This document shows, one piece after another, positions 1 through 12,457 of a DNA stretch of 64,000 nt (positions are counted from its first letter, which is position 1; each line of letters begins with the position of its first letter). The notes under the pieces are model-generated. The model was not told the origin of the DNA, ran no database searches, and saw only the letters and a list, made by a program, of their open reading frames with translations. Source of the stretch: Auanema rhodensis (taxonomy: Eukaryota; Nematoda; Chromadorea; Rhabditida; Rhabditidae); the NCBI GenBank assembly GCA_964057225.1, contig OZ059898.1, positions 17,895,267 through 17,959,266 on the forward strand. The letters are read 5' to 3'. The translations under genes and the position numbers were made by a program.

Positions 1-3000
1 TTCAACGAAAAAATTAATTCTTCAGGGTGAAAATCGAGGATATAAGTGTGAACTTATATCAGTTGATATCTCGGTGCATTTTTAAGCTAGCGCAAATCTG
101 ATAACACAGATCGACGCAGCTTAAAAATCCGCATCGAATGCACTATACTACATTGAGAAACGCTTAATACAAAAATTTGTTATGATCGTTTGGAAAATGA
201 TGCATTAGTGTATGTTGAGTTTCCATGTACACTCAACATTGCTTCCAAAAACATTTTGACAAAAATTTTTTCGTAAAATTTCAAAATAATTTCGCAAAAA
301 GTAAATGTTTTTAGATTTCTTTTTTCAAGGCAAAGACGATGGACGATGTTATTCAACAAAAAAATTAATTCTTCAGGGTGAAAATCGAGGATATAAGTGT
401 GAACTTATATCAGTTGATATCTCGGTGCATTTTTACGCTAGCGCAAATATGATAACACAGATCGACGCAGCTTAAAAATCCGCATCGAATGCACTATACT
501 ACATTGAGAAACGCTTGATACAAAAATTAGTTATGATCGTTTGAAAATGATGCATTAGTGTATTTTGAGTTTCCATGTACACTCAACATTGCTTCCAAAA
601 ACATTTTGACAAAAATTTTTTCGAAAAATTTCAAAATAATTTCGCAAAAAGTAGATGTTTTAAATTTCTTTTTTCAAGGCAAAGACGATGGACAATGTTA
701 TTCAACGAATAAATTAATTCTTCAGGGTGAAAATCGAGGATATAAGTGTGAACTTATATCAGTTGATATCTCGGTGCATTTTTAAGCTAGCGCAAATCTG
801 ATAACACAGATCGACGCAGCTTAAAAATCAGCATCGAATGCACTATACTACATTGAGAAACGCTTAATACAAAAATTAGTTATGATCGTTTGGAAAATGA
901 TGCATTAGTGTATGTTGAGTTTCCATGTACACTCAACATTGCTTCCAAAAACATTTTGACAAAAATTTTTTCGAAAAATTTCAGAATAATTTAGCAAAAA
1001 GTAGATGTTTTTAGATTTTTTTTTTTAAGGCAAAGACGATGGACGATGTTATTCAACAAAAAAATTAATTCTTCAGGGTGAAAATCGAGGATATAAGTGT
1101 GAACTTATATCAGTTGATATCTCGGTGCATTTTTACGCTAGCGCAAATATGATAACACAGATCGACGCAGCTTAAAAATCCGCATCGAATGCACTATACT
1201 ACATTGAGAAACGCTTAATACAAAAATTTGTTATGATCGTTTGGAAAATGATGCATTAGTGTATGTTGAGTTTCCATGTACACTCAACATTGCTTCCAAA
1301 AACATTTTGACAAAAATTTTTTCGTAAAATTTCAAAATAATTTCGCAAAAAGTAAATGTTTTTAGATTTCTTTTTTCAAGGCAAAGACGATGGACGATGT
1401 TATTCAACAAAAAAATTAATTCTTCAGGGTGAAAATCGAGGATATAAGTGTGAACTTATATCAGTTGATATCTCGGTGCATTTTTACGCTAGCGCAAATA
1501 TGATAACACAGATCGACGCAGCTTAAAAATCCGCATCGAATGCACTATACTACATTGAGAAACGCGTGATACAAAAATTAGTTATGATCGTTTGAAAATG
1601 ATGCATTAGTGTATTTTGAGTTTCCATGTACACTCAACATTGCTTCCAAAAACATTTTGACAAAAATTTTTTCGAAAAAGTTCAAAATAATTTCGCAAAA
1701 AGTAGATGTTTTAAATTTCTTTTTTCAAGGCAAAGACGATGGACAATGTTATTCAACGAATAAATTAATTCTTCAGGGTAAAAATCGAGGATATAATTGT
1801 GAACTTATATCAGTTGATATCTCGGTGCATTTTTAAGCTAGCGCAAATCTGATAACACAGATCGACGCAGCTTAAAAATCCGCATCGAATGCACTATACT
1901 ACATTGAGAAACGCTTGATACAAAAATTAGTTATGATCGTTTGGAAAATGATGCATTAGTGTATTTTGAGTTTCCATGTACACTCAACATTGCTTCCAAA
2001 AACATTTTGACAAAAATTTTTTCGAAAAATTTCAGAATAATTTAGCAAAAAGTAGATGTTTTTAAATTTTTTTTTTCAAGGCAAAGACGATGGACAATGT
2101 TATTCAACGAAAAAATTAATTCTTCAGGGTGAAAATCGAAGATATAAGTGTGAACTTATATCAGTTGATATCTCGGTGCACTTTTAAGCTAGCGCAAATC
2201 TGATAACACAGATCGACGCAGCTTAAAAATCAGCATCGAATGCACTATACTACATTGAGAAACGCTTAATACAAAAATTAGTTATGATCGTTTGGAAAAT
2301 GATGCATTAGTGTATGTTGAGTTTCCATGTACACTCAACATTGCTTCCAAAAACATTTTGACAAAAATTTTTTCGAAAAATTTCAGAATAATTTAGCAAA
2401 AAGTAGATGTTTTTAGATTTTTTTTTTTAAGGCAAAGACGATGGACAATGTTATTCAACGAAAAAATTAATTCTTCAGGGTGAAAATCGAGGATATAAGT
2501 GTGAACTTATATCAGTTGATATCTCGGTGCATTTTTAAGCTAGCGCAAATCTGATAACACAGATCGACGCAGCTTAAAAATCCGCATCGAATGCACTATA
2601 CTACATTGAGAAACGCTTAATACAAAAATTTGTTATGATCGTTTGGAAAATGATGCATTAGTGTATGTTGAGTTTCCATGTACACTCAACATTGCTTCCA
2701 AAAACATTTTGACAAAAATTTTTTCGAAAAATTTCAAAATAATTTCGCAAAAAGTAAATGTTTTTAAATTTCTTTTTTCAAGGCAAAGACGATGGACGAT
2801 GTTATTCAACAAAAAAATTAATTCTTCAGGGTGAAAATCGAGGATATAAGTGTGAACTTATATCAGTTGATATCTCGGTGCATTTTTACGCTAGCGCAAA
2901 TATGATAACACAGATCGACGCAGCTTAAAAATCCGCATCGAATGCACTATACTACATTGAGAAACGCTTGATACAAAAATTAGTTATGATCGTTTGAAAA

Positions 3001-4745
3001 TGATGCATTAGTGTATTTTGAGTTTCCATGTACACTCAACATTGCTTCCAAAAACATTTTGACAAAAATTTTTTCGAAAAATTTCAAAATAATTTCGCAA
3101 AAAGTAGATGTTTTTAAATTTCTTTTTTCAAGGCAAAGACGATGGACAATGTTATTCAACGAATAAATTAATTCTTCAGGGTGAAAATCGAGGATATAAG
3201 TGTGAACTTATATCAGTTGATATCTCGGTGCATTTTTAAGCTAGCGCAAATCAAATAACACAGATCGACGCAGCTTAAAAATCCGCATCGAATGCACTAT
3301 ACTACATTGAGAAAAGCTCAATACAAAAATTAGTTATGATCGTTTGAAAAATGATGCATTAGTGTATTTTGAGTTTCCATGTACTTTCAGCATTGCTTCC
3401 AAAAACATTTTGACAAAAATTTTTTCGAAAAATTTCAAAATAATTTCGCAAAAAGTAAATGTTTTTAGATTTCTTTTTTCAAGGCAAAGACGATGGACGA
3501 TGTTATTCAACAAAAAAATTAATTCTTCAGGGTGAAAATCGAGGATATAAGTGTGAACTTATATCAGTTGATATCTCGGTGCACTTTTAAGCTAGCGCAA
3601 ATCTGATAACACAGATCGACGCAGCTTAAAAATCCGCATCGAATGCACTATACTACATTGAGAAACGCTTAATACAAAAATTAGTTATGATCGTTTGGAA
3701 AATGATGCATTAGTGTATGTTGAGTTTCCATGTACACTCAACATTGCTTCCAAAAACATTTTGACAAAAATTTTTTCGAAAAATTTCAGTATAATTTAGC
3801 AAAAAGTAGATGTTTTTAGATTCCTTTTCTCAAGGCAAAGACGATGGACAATGTTATTCAACGAAAAAATTAATTCTTCAGGGTGAAAATCGAGGATATA
3901 AGTGTGAACTTATATCAGTTGATATCTCGGTGCACGTTTAAGCTAGCGCAAATCTGATAACACAGATCGACGCAGCTTAAAAATCCGCATCGAATGCACT
4001 ATACTACATTGAGAAACGCTTGATACAAAAATTAGTTATGATCGTTTGAAAATGATGCATTAGTGTATTTTGAGTTTCCATGTACACTCAACATTGCTTC
4101 CAAAAACATTTTGACAAAAATTTTTTCGAAAAATTTCAAAATAATTTCGCAAAAAGTAGATGTTTTTAGATTTTTTTTTTAAGGCAAAGACGATGGACAA
4201 TGTTATTCAACGAAAAAATTAATTCTTCAGGGTGAAAATCGAGGATATAAGTGTGAGCTTATATCAGTTGATATCTCGGTGCATTTTTACGCTAGCGCAA
4301 ATATGATAACACAGATCGACGCAGCTTAAAAATCCGCATCGAATGCACTATACTACATTGAGAAACGCTTGATACAAAAATTAGTTATGATCGTTTGAAA
4401 AATGATGCATTAGTGTATTTTGAGTTTCCATGTACACTCAACATTGCTTCCAAAAACATTTTGACAAAAATTTTTTCGAAAAATTTCAAAATAATTTCGC
4501 AAAAAGTAAATGTTTTTAGATTTCTTTTTTCAAGGCAAAGACGATGGACGATGTTATTCAACAAAAAAATTAATTCTTCAGGGTGAAAATCGAGGATATA
4601 AGAGTGAACATATATCAGTTGATATCTCGGTGCATTTTTACGCTAGCGCAAATCTGATAACGCAGATCGACGCAGCTTAAAAATCCGCATCGAATGCACT
4701 ATACTACATTGAGAAACGCTTGATACAAAAATTAGTTATGATCGT
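1..4745 (+). repeat. Array A, left section: mixed units with a three-unit duplication
   Basis: Units here mix several subtypes and do not form a steady higher-order repeat. A three-unit block is duplicated at an offset of 1,051 bp. The rare TCGTAAAATTTC variant occurs at 271 and 1,322, and the shortened GATGTTTTAAATTTC variant with the AACGAATAAATT word follows in both copies (about 558-785 and 1,609-1,836). The second copy has later changes, such as GGGTAAAAATC near 1,777. A unit with GTACTTTCAGCATT in place of GTACACTCAACATT first appears near 3,383 and is common again after 14,900. No gene or other feature is present. Confidence 0.8.
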
Positions 4746-5118
4746 TTGGAAAATGTTGCATTAGTGTATTTTGAGTTTCCATGTACACTCAACATTGCTT
4801 CCAAAAACATTTTGACAAAAATTTTTTCGAAAAATTTCAAAATAATTTCGCAAAAAGTAAATGTTTTTAGATTCTTTTTTTTAAGGCAAAAACGATGGAC
4901 AATGTTATTCAACGAAAAAATTAATTCTTCAGGGTGAAAATCGAGGATATAAGTGTGAACTTATATCAGTTGATATCTCGGTGCATTTTTACGCTAGCGC
5001 AAATCTGATAACACAGATCGACGCAGCTTAAAAATCCGCATCGAATGCACTATACTACATTGAGAAACGCTTAATACAAAAATTTGTTATGATCGTTTGG
5101 AAAATGATGCATTAGTGT

Positions 5119-5146
5119 ATGTTGAGTTTCCATGTACACTCAACAT
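5119..5146. other. Inverted repeat 1 of the 351-bp unit
   Basis: ATGTTGAGT (5,119-5,127) and ACTCAACAT (5,138-5,146) are perfect reverse complements around the 10-base spacer TTCCATGTAC. Units with TATTTTGAG keep only the inner six pairs, and units with GTACTTTCAGCATT lose most of the pairing. A hairpin or protein-binding dyad is possible. It is polymorphic across the array, which argues against strict selection. Confidence 0.75.
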
Positions 5147-5153
5147 TGCTTCC

Positions 5154-5232
5154 AAAAACATTTTGACAAAAATTTTTTCGAAAAATTTCAAAATAATTTC
5201 GCAAAAAGTAGATGTTTTTAAATTTCTTTTTT
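5154..5232. other. Phased A/T tracts in the 351-bp unit
   Basis: Runs of A or T of four to eleven bases are centred at roughly 5,162, 5,173, 5,184, 5,194, 5,205, 5,218 and 5,229, an interval of about 10.5-13 bp. Tracts repeated in step with the helix are known to give intrinsic DNA curvature. The pattern recurs in each 351-bp unit because these runs are among its most constant parts. That the DNA is actually bent is inferred. Confidence 0.7.
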
Positions 5233-5296
5233 CAAGGCAAAGACGATGGACAATGTTATTCAACGAAAAAATTAATTCTTCAGGGTGAAAATCGAG

Positions 5297-5318
5297 GATA
5301 TAAGTGTGAACTTATATC
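5297..5318. other. Inverted repeat 2 of the 351-bp unit
   Basis: GATATAAGT (5,297-5,305) and ACTTATATC (5,310-5,318) pair perfectly around a four-base loop, GTGA. It is the tightest dyad in the unit. Units with GTGAGCTTATATC keep eight pairs, and those with GTGAACATATATC carry one mismatch. It is AT-rich, so it could extrude as a cruciform or form an RNA hairpin if transcribed. It could also be a dimer binding site. Confidence 0.75.
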
Positions 5319-5335
5319 AGTTGATATCTCGGTGC

Positions 5336-5386
5336 ATTTTTAAGCTAGCGCAAATCTGATAACACAGATCGACGCAGCTTAAAAAT
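5336..5386. other. Concentric inverted repeat 3 of the 351-bp unit
   Basis: The outer arms ATTTTTAAGCT (5,336-5,346) and AGCTTAAAAAT (5,376-5,386) are perfect over 11 bp. Inside them GCG (5,348-5,350) faces CGC (5,373-5,375), and ATCTG (5,354-5,358) faces CAGAT (5,365-5,369) around the six-base loop ATAACA. All three pairs share the same centre near 5,361, so they can form one long hairpin with 19 pairs, one bulged A and a small internal loop. Units with TACGCTAGCG have one mismatch in the outer arm. The 12,458-17,723 subfamily (TTTCAAGCTGG, CTAATAACACAG) loses pairs in both outer and inner arms. Confidence 0.75.
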
Positions 5387-7446
5387 CCGCATCGAATGCA
5401 CTATACTACATTGAGAAACGCTTGATACAAAAATTAGTTATGATCGTTTGGAAAATGATGCATTAGTGTATTTTGAGTTTCCATGTACACTCAACATTGC
5501 TTCCAAAAACATTTTGACAAAAATTTTTTCGAAAAATTTCAAAATAATTTCGCAAAAAGTAAATGTTTTTAGATTTCTTTTTTCAAGGCAAAGACGATGG
5601 ACGATGTTATTCAACAAAAAAATTAATTCTTCAGGGTGAAAATCGAGGATATAAGTGTGAACTTATATCAGTTGATATCTCGGTGCATTTTTAAGCTAGC
5701 GCAAATCTGATAACACAGATCGACGCAGCTTAAAAATCCGCATCGAATGCACTATACTACATTGAGACACGCTTAATACAAAAATTTGTTATGATCGTTT
5801 GGAAAATGATGCATTAGTGTATGTTGAGTTTCCATGTACACTCAACATTGCTTCCAAAAACATTTTGACAAAAATTTTTTCGAAAAATTTCAAAATAATT
5901 TCGCAAAAAGTAAATGTTTTTAGATTTTTTTTTTAAGGCAAAGACGATGGACGATGTTATTCAACAAAAAAATTAATTCTTCAGGGTGAAAATCGAGGAT
6001 ATAAGTGTGAACATATATCAGTTGATATCTCGGTGCATTTTTACGCTAGCGCAAATCTGATAACACAGATCGACGCAGCTTAAAAATCCGCATCGAATGC
6101 ACTATACTACATTGAGAAACGCTTGATACAAAAATTAGTTATGATCGTTTGGAAAATGTTGCATTAGTGTATTTTGAGTTTCCATGTACACTCAACATTG
6201 CTTCCAAAAACATTTTGACAAAAATTTTTTCGAAAAATTTCAAAATAATTTCGCAAAAAGTAAATGTTTTTAGATTCTTTTTTTTAAGGCAAAAACGATG
6301 GACAATGTTATTCAACGAAAAAATTAATTCTTCAGGGTGAAAATCGAGGATATAAGTGTGAACTTATATCAGTTGATATCTCGGTGCATTTTTACGCTAG
6401 CGCAAATCTGATAACACAGATCGACGCAGCTTAAAAATCCGCATCGAATGCACTATACTACATTGAGAAACGCTTAATACAAAAATTTGTTATGATCGTT
6501 TGGAAAATGATGCATTAGTGTATGTTGAGTTTCCATGTACACTCAACATTGCTTCCAAAAACATTTTGACAAAACTTTTTTCGAAAAATTTCAAAATAAT
6601 TTCGCAAAAAGTAGATGTTTTTAAATTTCTTTTTTCAAGGCAAAGACGATGGACAATGTTATTCAACGAAAAAATTAATTCTTCAGGGTGAAAATCGAGG
6701 ATATAAGTGTGAACTTATATCAGTTGATATCTCGGTGCATTTTTAAGCTAGCGCAAATCTGATAACACAGATCGACGCAGCTTAAAAATCCGCATCGAAT
6801 GCACTATACTACATTGAGACACGCTTAATACAAAAATTTGTTATGATCGTTTGGAAAATGATGCATTAGTGTATGTTGAGTTTCCAGTACACTCAACATT
6901 GCTTCCAAAAACATTTTGACAAAAATTTTTTCGAAAAATTTCAAAATAATTTCGCAAAAAGTAGATGTTTTTAAATTTCTTTTTTCAAGGCAAAGACGAT
7001 GGACAATGTTATTCAACGAAAAAATTAATTCTTCAGGGTGAAAATCGAGGATATAAGTGTGAACTTATATCAGTTGATATCTCGGTGCATTTTTAAGCTA
7101 GCGCAAATCTGATAACACAGATCGACGCAGCTTAAAAATCCGCATCGAATGCACTATACTACATTGAGAAACGCTTGATACAAAAATTAGTTATGATCGT
7201 TTGGAAAATGATGCATTAGTGTATTTTGAGTTTCCATGTACACTCAACATTGCTTCCAAAAACATTTTGACAAAAATTTTTTCGAAAAATTTCAAAATAA
7301 TTTCGCAAAAAGTAAATGTTTTTAGATTTCTTTTTTCAAGGCAAAGACGATGGACGATGTTATTCAACAAAAAAATTAATTCTTCAGGGTGAAAATCGAG
7401 GATATAAGTGTGAACTCATATCAGTTGATATCTCGGTGCATTTTTA

Positions 7447-10400
7447 AGCTAGCGCAAATCTGATAACACAGATCGACGCAGCTTAAAAATCCGCATCGAA
7501 TGCACTATACTACATTGAGACACGCTTAATACAAAAATTTGTTATGATCGTTTGGAAAATGATGCATTAGTGTATGTTGAGTTTCCAGTACACTCAACAT
7601 TGCTTCCAAAAACATTTTGACAGAAATTTTTTCGAAAAATTTCAAAATAATTTCGCAAAAAGTAAATGTTTTTAGATTTTTTTTTTAAGGCAAAGACGAT
7701 GGACGATGTTATTCAACAAAAAAATTAATTCTTCAGGGTGAAAATCGAGGATATAAGTGTGAACATATATCAGTTGATATCTCGGTGCATTTTTACGCTA
7801 GCGCAAATCTGATAACACAGATCGACGCAGCTTAAAAATCCGCATCGAATGCACTATACTACATTGAGAAACGCTTGATACAAAAATTAGTTATGATCGT
7901 TTGGAAAATGTTGCATTAGTGTATTTTGAGTTTCCATGTACACTCAACATTGCTTCCAAAAACATTTTGACAAAAATTTTTTCGAAAAATTTCAAAATAA
8001 TTTCGCAAAAAGTAAATGTTTTTAGATTCTTTTTTTTAAGGCAAAAACGATGGACAATGTTATTCAACGAAAAAATTAATTCTTCAGGGTGAAAATCGAG
8101 GATATAAGTGTGAACTTATATCAGTTGATATCTCGGTGCATTTTTACGCTAGCGCAAATCTGATAACACAGATCGACGCAGCTTAAAAATCCGCATCGAA
8201 TGCACTATACTACATTGAGAAACGCTTAATACAAAAATTTGTTATGATCGTTTGGAAAATGATGCATTAGTGTATGTTGAGTTTCCATGTACACTCAACA
8301 TTGCTTCCAAAAACATTTTGACAAAAATTTTTTCGAAAAATTTCAAAATAATTTCGCAAAAAGTAGATGTTTTTAAATTTCTTTTTTCAAGGCAAAGACG
8401 ATGGACAATGTTATTCAACGAAAAAATTAATTCTTCAGGGTGAAAATCGAGGATATAAGTGTGAACTTATATCAGTTGATATCTCGGTGCATTTTTAAGC
8501 TAGCGCAAATCTGATAACACAGATCGACGCAGCTTAAAAATCCGCATCGAATGCACTATACTACATTGAGAAACGCTTGATACAAAAATTAGTTATGATC
8601 GTTTGGAAAATGATGCATTAGTGTATTTTGAGTTTCCATGTACACTCAACATTGCTTCCAAAAACATTTTGACAAAAATTTTTTCGAAAAATTTCAAAAT
8701 AATTTCGCAAAAAGTAAATGTTTTTAGATTTCTTTTTTCAAGGCAAAGACGATGGACGATGTTATTCAACAAAAAAATTAATTCTTCAGGGTGAAAATCG
8801 AGGATATAAGTGTGAACTTATATCAGTTGATATCTCGGTGCATTTTTAAGCTAGCGCAAATCTGATAACACAGATCGACGCAGCTTAAAAATCCGCATCG
8901 AATGCACTATACTACATTGAGACACGCTTAATACAAAAATTTGTTATGATCGTTTGGAAAATGATGCATTAGTGTATGTTGAGTTTCCATGTACACTCAA
9001 CATTGCTTCCAAAAACATTTTGACAAAAATTTTTTCGAAAAATTTCAAAATAATTTCGCAAAAAGTAAATGTTTTTAGATTTTTTTTTAAGGCAAAGACG
9101 ATGGACGATGTTATTCAACAAAAAAATTAATTCTTCAGGGTGAAAATCGAGGATATAAGTGTGAACATATATCAGTTGATATCTCGGTGCATTTTTACGC
9201 TAGCGCAAATCTGATAACACAGATCGACGCAGCTCAAAAATCCGCATCGAATGCACTATACTACATTGAGAAACGCTTGATACAAAAATTAGTTATGATC
9301 GTTTGGAAAATGTTGCATTAGTGTATTTTGAGTTTCCATGTACACTCAACATTGCTTCCAAAAACATTTTGACAAAAATTTTTTCGAAAAATTTCAAAAT
9401 AATTTCGCAAAAAGTAAATGTTTTTAGATTCTTTTTTTTAAGGCAAAAACGATGGACAATGTTATTCAACGAAAAAATTAATTCTTCAGGGTGAAAATCG
9501 AGGATATAAGTGTGAACTTATATCAGTTGATATCTCGGTGCATTTTTAAGCTAGCGCAAATCTGATAACACAGATCGACGCAGCTTAAAAATCCGCATCG
9601 AATGCACTATACTACATTGAGACACGCTTAATACAAAAATTTGTTATGATCGTTTGGAAAATGATGCATTAGTGTATGTTGAGTTTCCAGTACACTCAAC
9701 ATTGCTTCCAAAAACATTTTGACAGAAATTTTTTCGAAAAATTTCAAAATAATTTCGCAAAAAGTAAATGTTTTTAGATTTTTTTTTTAAGGCAAAGACG
9801 ATGGACGATGTTATTCAACAAAAAAATTAATTCTTCAGGGTGAAAATCGAGGATATAAGTGTGAACATATATCAGTTGATATCTCGGTGCATTTTTACGC
9901 TAGCGCAAATCTGATAACACAGATCGACGCAGCTTAAAAATCCGCATCGAATGCACTATACTACATTGAGAAACGCTTGATACAAAAATTAGTTATGATC
10001 GTTTGGAAAATGTTGCATTAGTGTATTTTGAGTTTCCATGTACACTCAACATTGCTTCCAAAAACATTTTGACAAAAATTTTTTCGAAAAATTTCAAAAT
10101 AATTTCGCAAAAAGTAAATGTTTTTAGATTCTTTTTTTTAAGGCAAAAACGATGGACAATGTTATTCAACGAAAAAATTAATTCTTCAGGGTGAAAATCG
10201 AGGATATAAGTGTGAACTTATATCAGTTGATATCTCGGTGCATTTTTACGCTAGCGCAAATCTGATAACACAGATCGACGCAGCTTAAAAATCCGCATCG
10301 AATGCACTATACTACATTGAGAAACGCTTAATACAAAAATTTGTTATGATCGTTTGGAAAATGATGCATTAGTGTATGTTGAGTTTCCATGTACACTCAA

Positions 10401-11650
10401 CATTGCTTCCAAAAACATTTTGACAAAAATTTTTTCGAAAAATTTCAAAATAATTTCGCAAAAAGTAGATGTTTTTAAATTTCTTTTTTCAAGGCAAAGA
10501 CGATGGACAATGTTATTCAACGAAAAAATTAATTCTTCAGGGTGAAAATCGAGGATATAAGTGTGAACTTATATCAGTTGATATCTCGGTGCATTTTTAA
10601 GCTAGCGCAAATCTGATAACACAGATCGACGCAGCTTAAAAATCCGCATCGAATGCACTATACTACATTGAGAAACGCTTGATACAAAAATTAGTTATGA
10701 TCGTTTGGAAAATGATGCATTAGTGTATTTTGAGTTTCCATGTACACTCAACATTGCTTCCAAAAACATTTTGACAAAAATTTTTTCGAAAAATTTCAAA
10801 ATAATTTCGCAAAAAGTAAATGTTTTTAGATTTCTTTTTTCAAGGCAAAGACGATGGACGATGTTATTCAACAAAAAAATTAATTCTTCAGGGTGAAAAT
10901 CGAGGATATAAGTGTGAACTTATATCAGTTGATATCTCGGTGCATTTTTAAGCTAGCGCAAATCTGATAACACAGATCGACGCAGCTTAAAAATCCGCAT
11001 CGAATGCACTATACTACATTGAGACACGCTTAATACAAAAATTTGTTATGATCGTTTGGAAAATGATGCATTAGTGTATGTTGAGTTTCCATGTACACTC
11101 AACATTGCTTCCAAAAACATTTTGACAAAAATTTTTTCGAAAAATTTCAAAATAATTTCGCAAAAAGTAAATGTTTTTAGATTTTTTTTTAAGGCAAAGA
11201 CGATGGACGATGTTATTCAACAAAAAAATTAATTCTTCAGGGTGAAAATCGAGGATATAAGTGTGAACATATATCAGTTGATATCTCGGTGCATTTTTAC
11301 GCTAGCGCAAATCTGATAACACAGATCGACGCAGCTCAAAAATCCGCATCGAATGCACTATACTACATTGAGAAACGCTTGATACAAAAATTAGTTATGA
11401 TCGTTTGGAAAATGTTGCATTAGTGTATTTTGAGTTTCCATGTACACTCAACATTGCTTCCAAAAACATTTTGACAAAAATTTTTTCGAAAAATTTCAAA
11501 ATAATTTCGCAAAAAGTAAATGTTTTTAGATTCTTTTTTTTAAGGCAAAAACGATGGACAATGTTATTCAACGAAAAAATTAATTCTTCAGGGTGAAAAT
11601 CGAGGATATAAGTGTGAACTTATATCAGTTGATATCTCGGTGCATTTTTA
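7447..11650 (+). repeat. Tandem 2,102-bp duplication in array A (six units, twice)
   Basis: Copies of about 7,447-9,548 and 9,549-11,650 share a chain of private variants at a constant 2,102-bp offset: the deletion GTTTCCAGTACACTC, GACAGAAATTTTTTC in the same unit, a T-run of 10 and later one of 9, and AGCTCAAAAATCC (near 9,232 and 11,334). The boundaries are approximate. I placed them where the TAAGCTAGCG and TACGCTAGCG alternatives stop agreeing after the last shared unit. The copies look nearly identical, so the event is recent relative to the rest of the array. Confidence 0.8.
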
Positions 11651-12457
11651 CGCTAGCGCAAATCTGATAACACAGATCGACGCAGCTTAAAAATCCGCAT
11701 CGAATGCACTATACTGCATTGAGAAACGCTTGATACAAAAATTAGTTATGATCGTTTGGAAAATGATGCATTAGTGTATTTTGAGTTTCCATGTACACTC
11801 AACATTGCTTCCAAAAACATTTTGACAAAAATTTTTTCGAAAAATTTCAAAATAATTTCGCAAAAAGTAAATGTTTTTAGATTTCTTTTTTCAAGGCAAA
11901 GACGATGGACGATGTTATTCAACAAAAAAATTAATTCTTCAGGGTGAAAATCGAGGATATAAGTGTGAACTTATATCAGTTGATATCTCGGTGCATTTTT
12001 AAGCTAGCGCAAATCTGATAACACAGATCGACGCAGCTTAAAAATCCGCATCGAATGCACTATACTACATTGAGACACGCTTAATACAAAAATTTGTTAT
12101 GATCGTTTGGAAAATGATGCATTAGTGTATGTTGAGTTTCCATGTACACTCAACATTGCTTCCAAAAACATTTTGACAAAAATTTTTTCGAAAAATTTCA
12201 AAATAATTTCGCAAAAAGTAAATGTTTTTAGATTCTTTTTTTTAAGGCAAAAACGATGGACAATGTTATTCAATGAAAAAATTAATTCTTCAGGGTGAAA
12301 ATCGAGGATATAAGTGTGAGCTTATATCAGTTGATATCTCGGTGCATTTTTAAGCTAGCGCAAATCTGATAACACAGATCGACGCAGCTTAAAAATCCGC
12401 ATCGAATGCACTATATTACATTGAGAAACGCTTGATATAAAAATTAGTTATGATCGT

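Larger units (their letters stand above)
5097..5447 (+). repeat. Reference 351-bp monomer of array A
   Basis: A representative full unit for describing the parts of array A. In order it holds an inverted repeat around TTCCATGTAC (5,119-5,146), an A/T-tract region (5,154-5,232), a GC-richer middle (AAGACGATGGACAATG), a second inverted repeat (5,297-5,318), an EcoRV-type GATATC, a third, concentric inverted repeat (5,336-5,386), and a tail with GAATGCACTATACTACATTGAG. The start is arbitrary: I used the TTGGAAAATGATGC landmark. No tRNA, rRNA or transposase similarity is visible. Function is unknown; structural or chromatin roles are inferred only from the dyads and tracts. Confidence 0.9.
4746..11755 (+). 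repeat. Array A higher-order repeat: four-unit block of about 1,402 bp
   Basis: Four unit subtypes follow each other in fixed order: one with AAAATGTTGCATTAG and AGGCAAAAACG (at 4,746, 6,149, 7,901, 9,303, 10,003 and 11,405), one with TATGTTGAG and GTAGATG, one with TATTTTGAG and GACGATGTTATTCAAC, and one with a 9- or 10-base T-run followed by AAGGC. Most steps between marker units are 1,402-1,403 bp. The step 6,149 to 7,901 is 1,752 bp, a five-unit version with an extra unit at about 6,850. The step 9,303 to 10,003 is 700 bp, a two-unit version. Such gains and losses are expected from unequal exchange. Confidence 0.85.

Noticed and set aside
5180-5200. CENP-B box
   Set aside because: TTTCGAAAAATTTC begins like the box but lacks the required CGGG part. 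The 176-bp unit has no candidate.
5354-5440. Hammerhead ribozyme, because of CTGATAA followed later by GAGAAACG
   Set aside because: The core needs CTGANGA and a nearby GAAA closed by a stem. Here the core reads CTGATAA and the GAAA lies about 60 bases away without the required stem. No proper core was found in the 176-bp unit on either strand.
6825-7016. Minus-strand open frame of 63 residues
   Set aside because: It exists only because of the local TG deletion in TTTCCAGTAC and lies wholly within a satellite unit.
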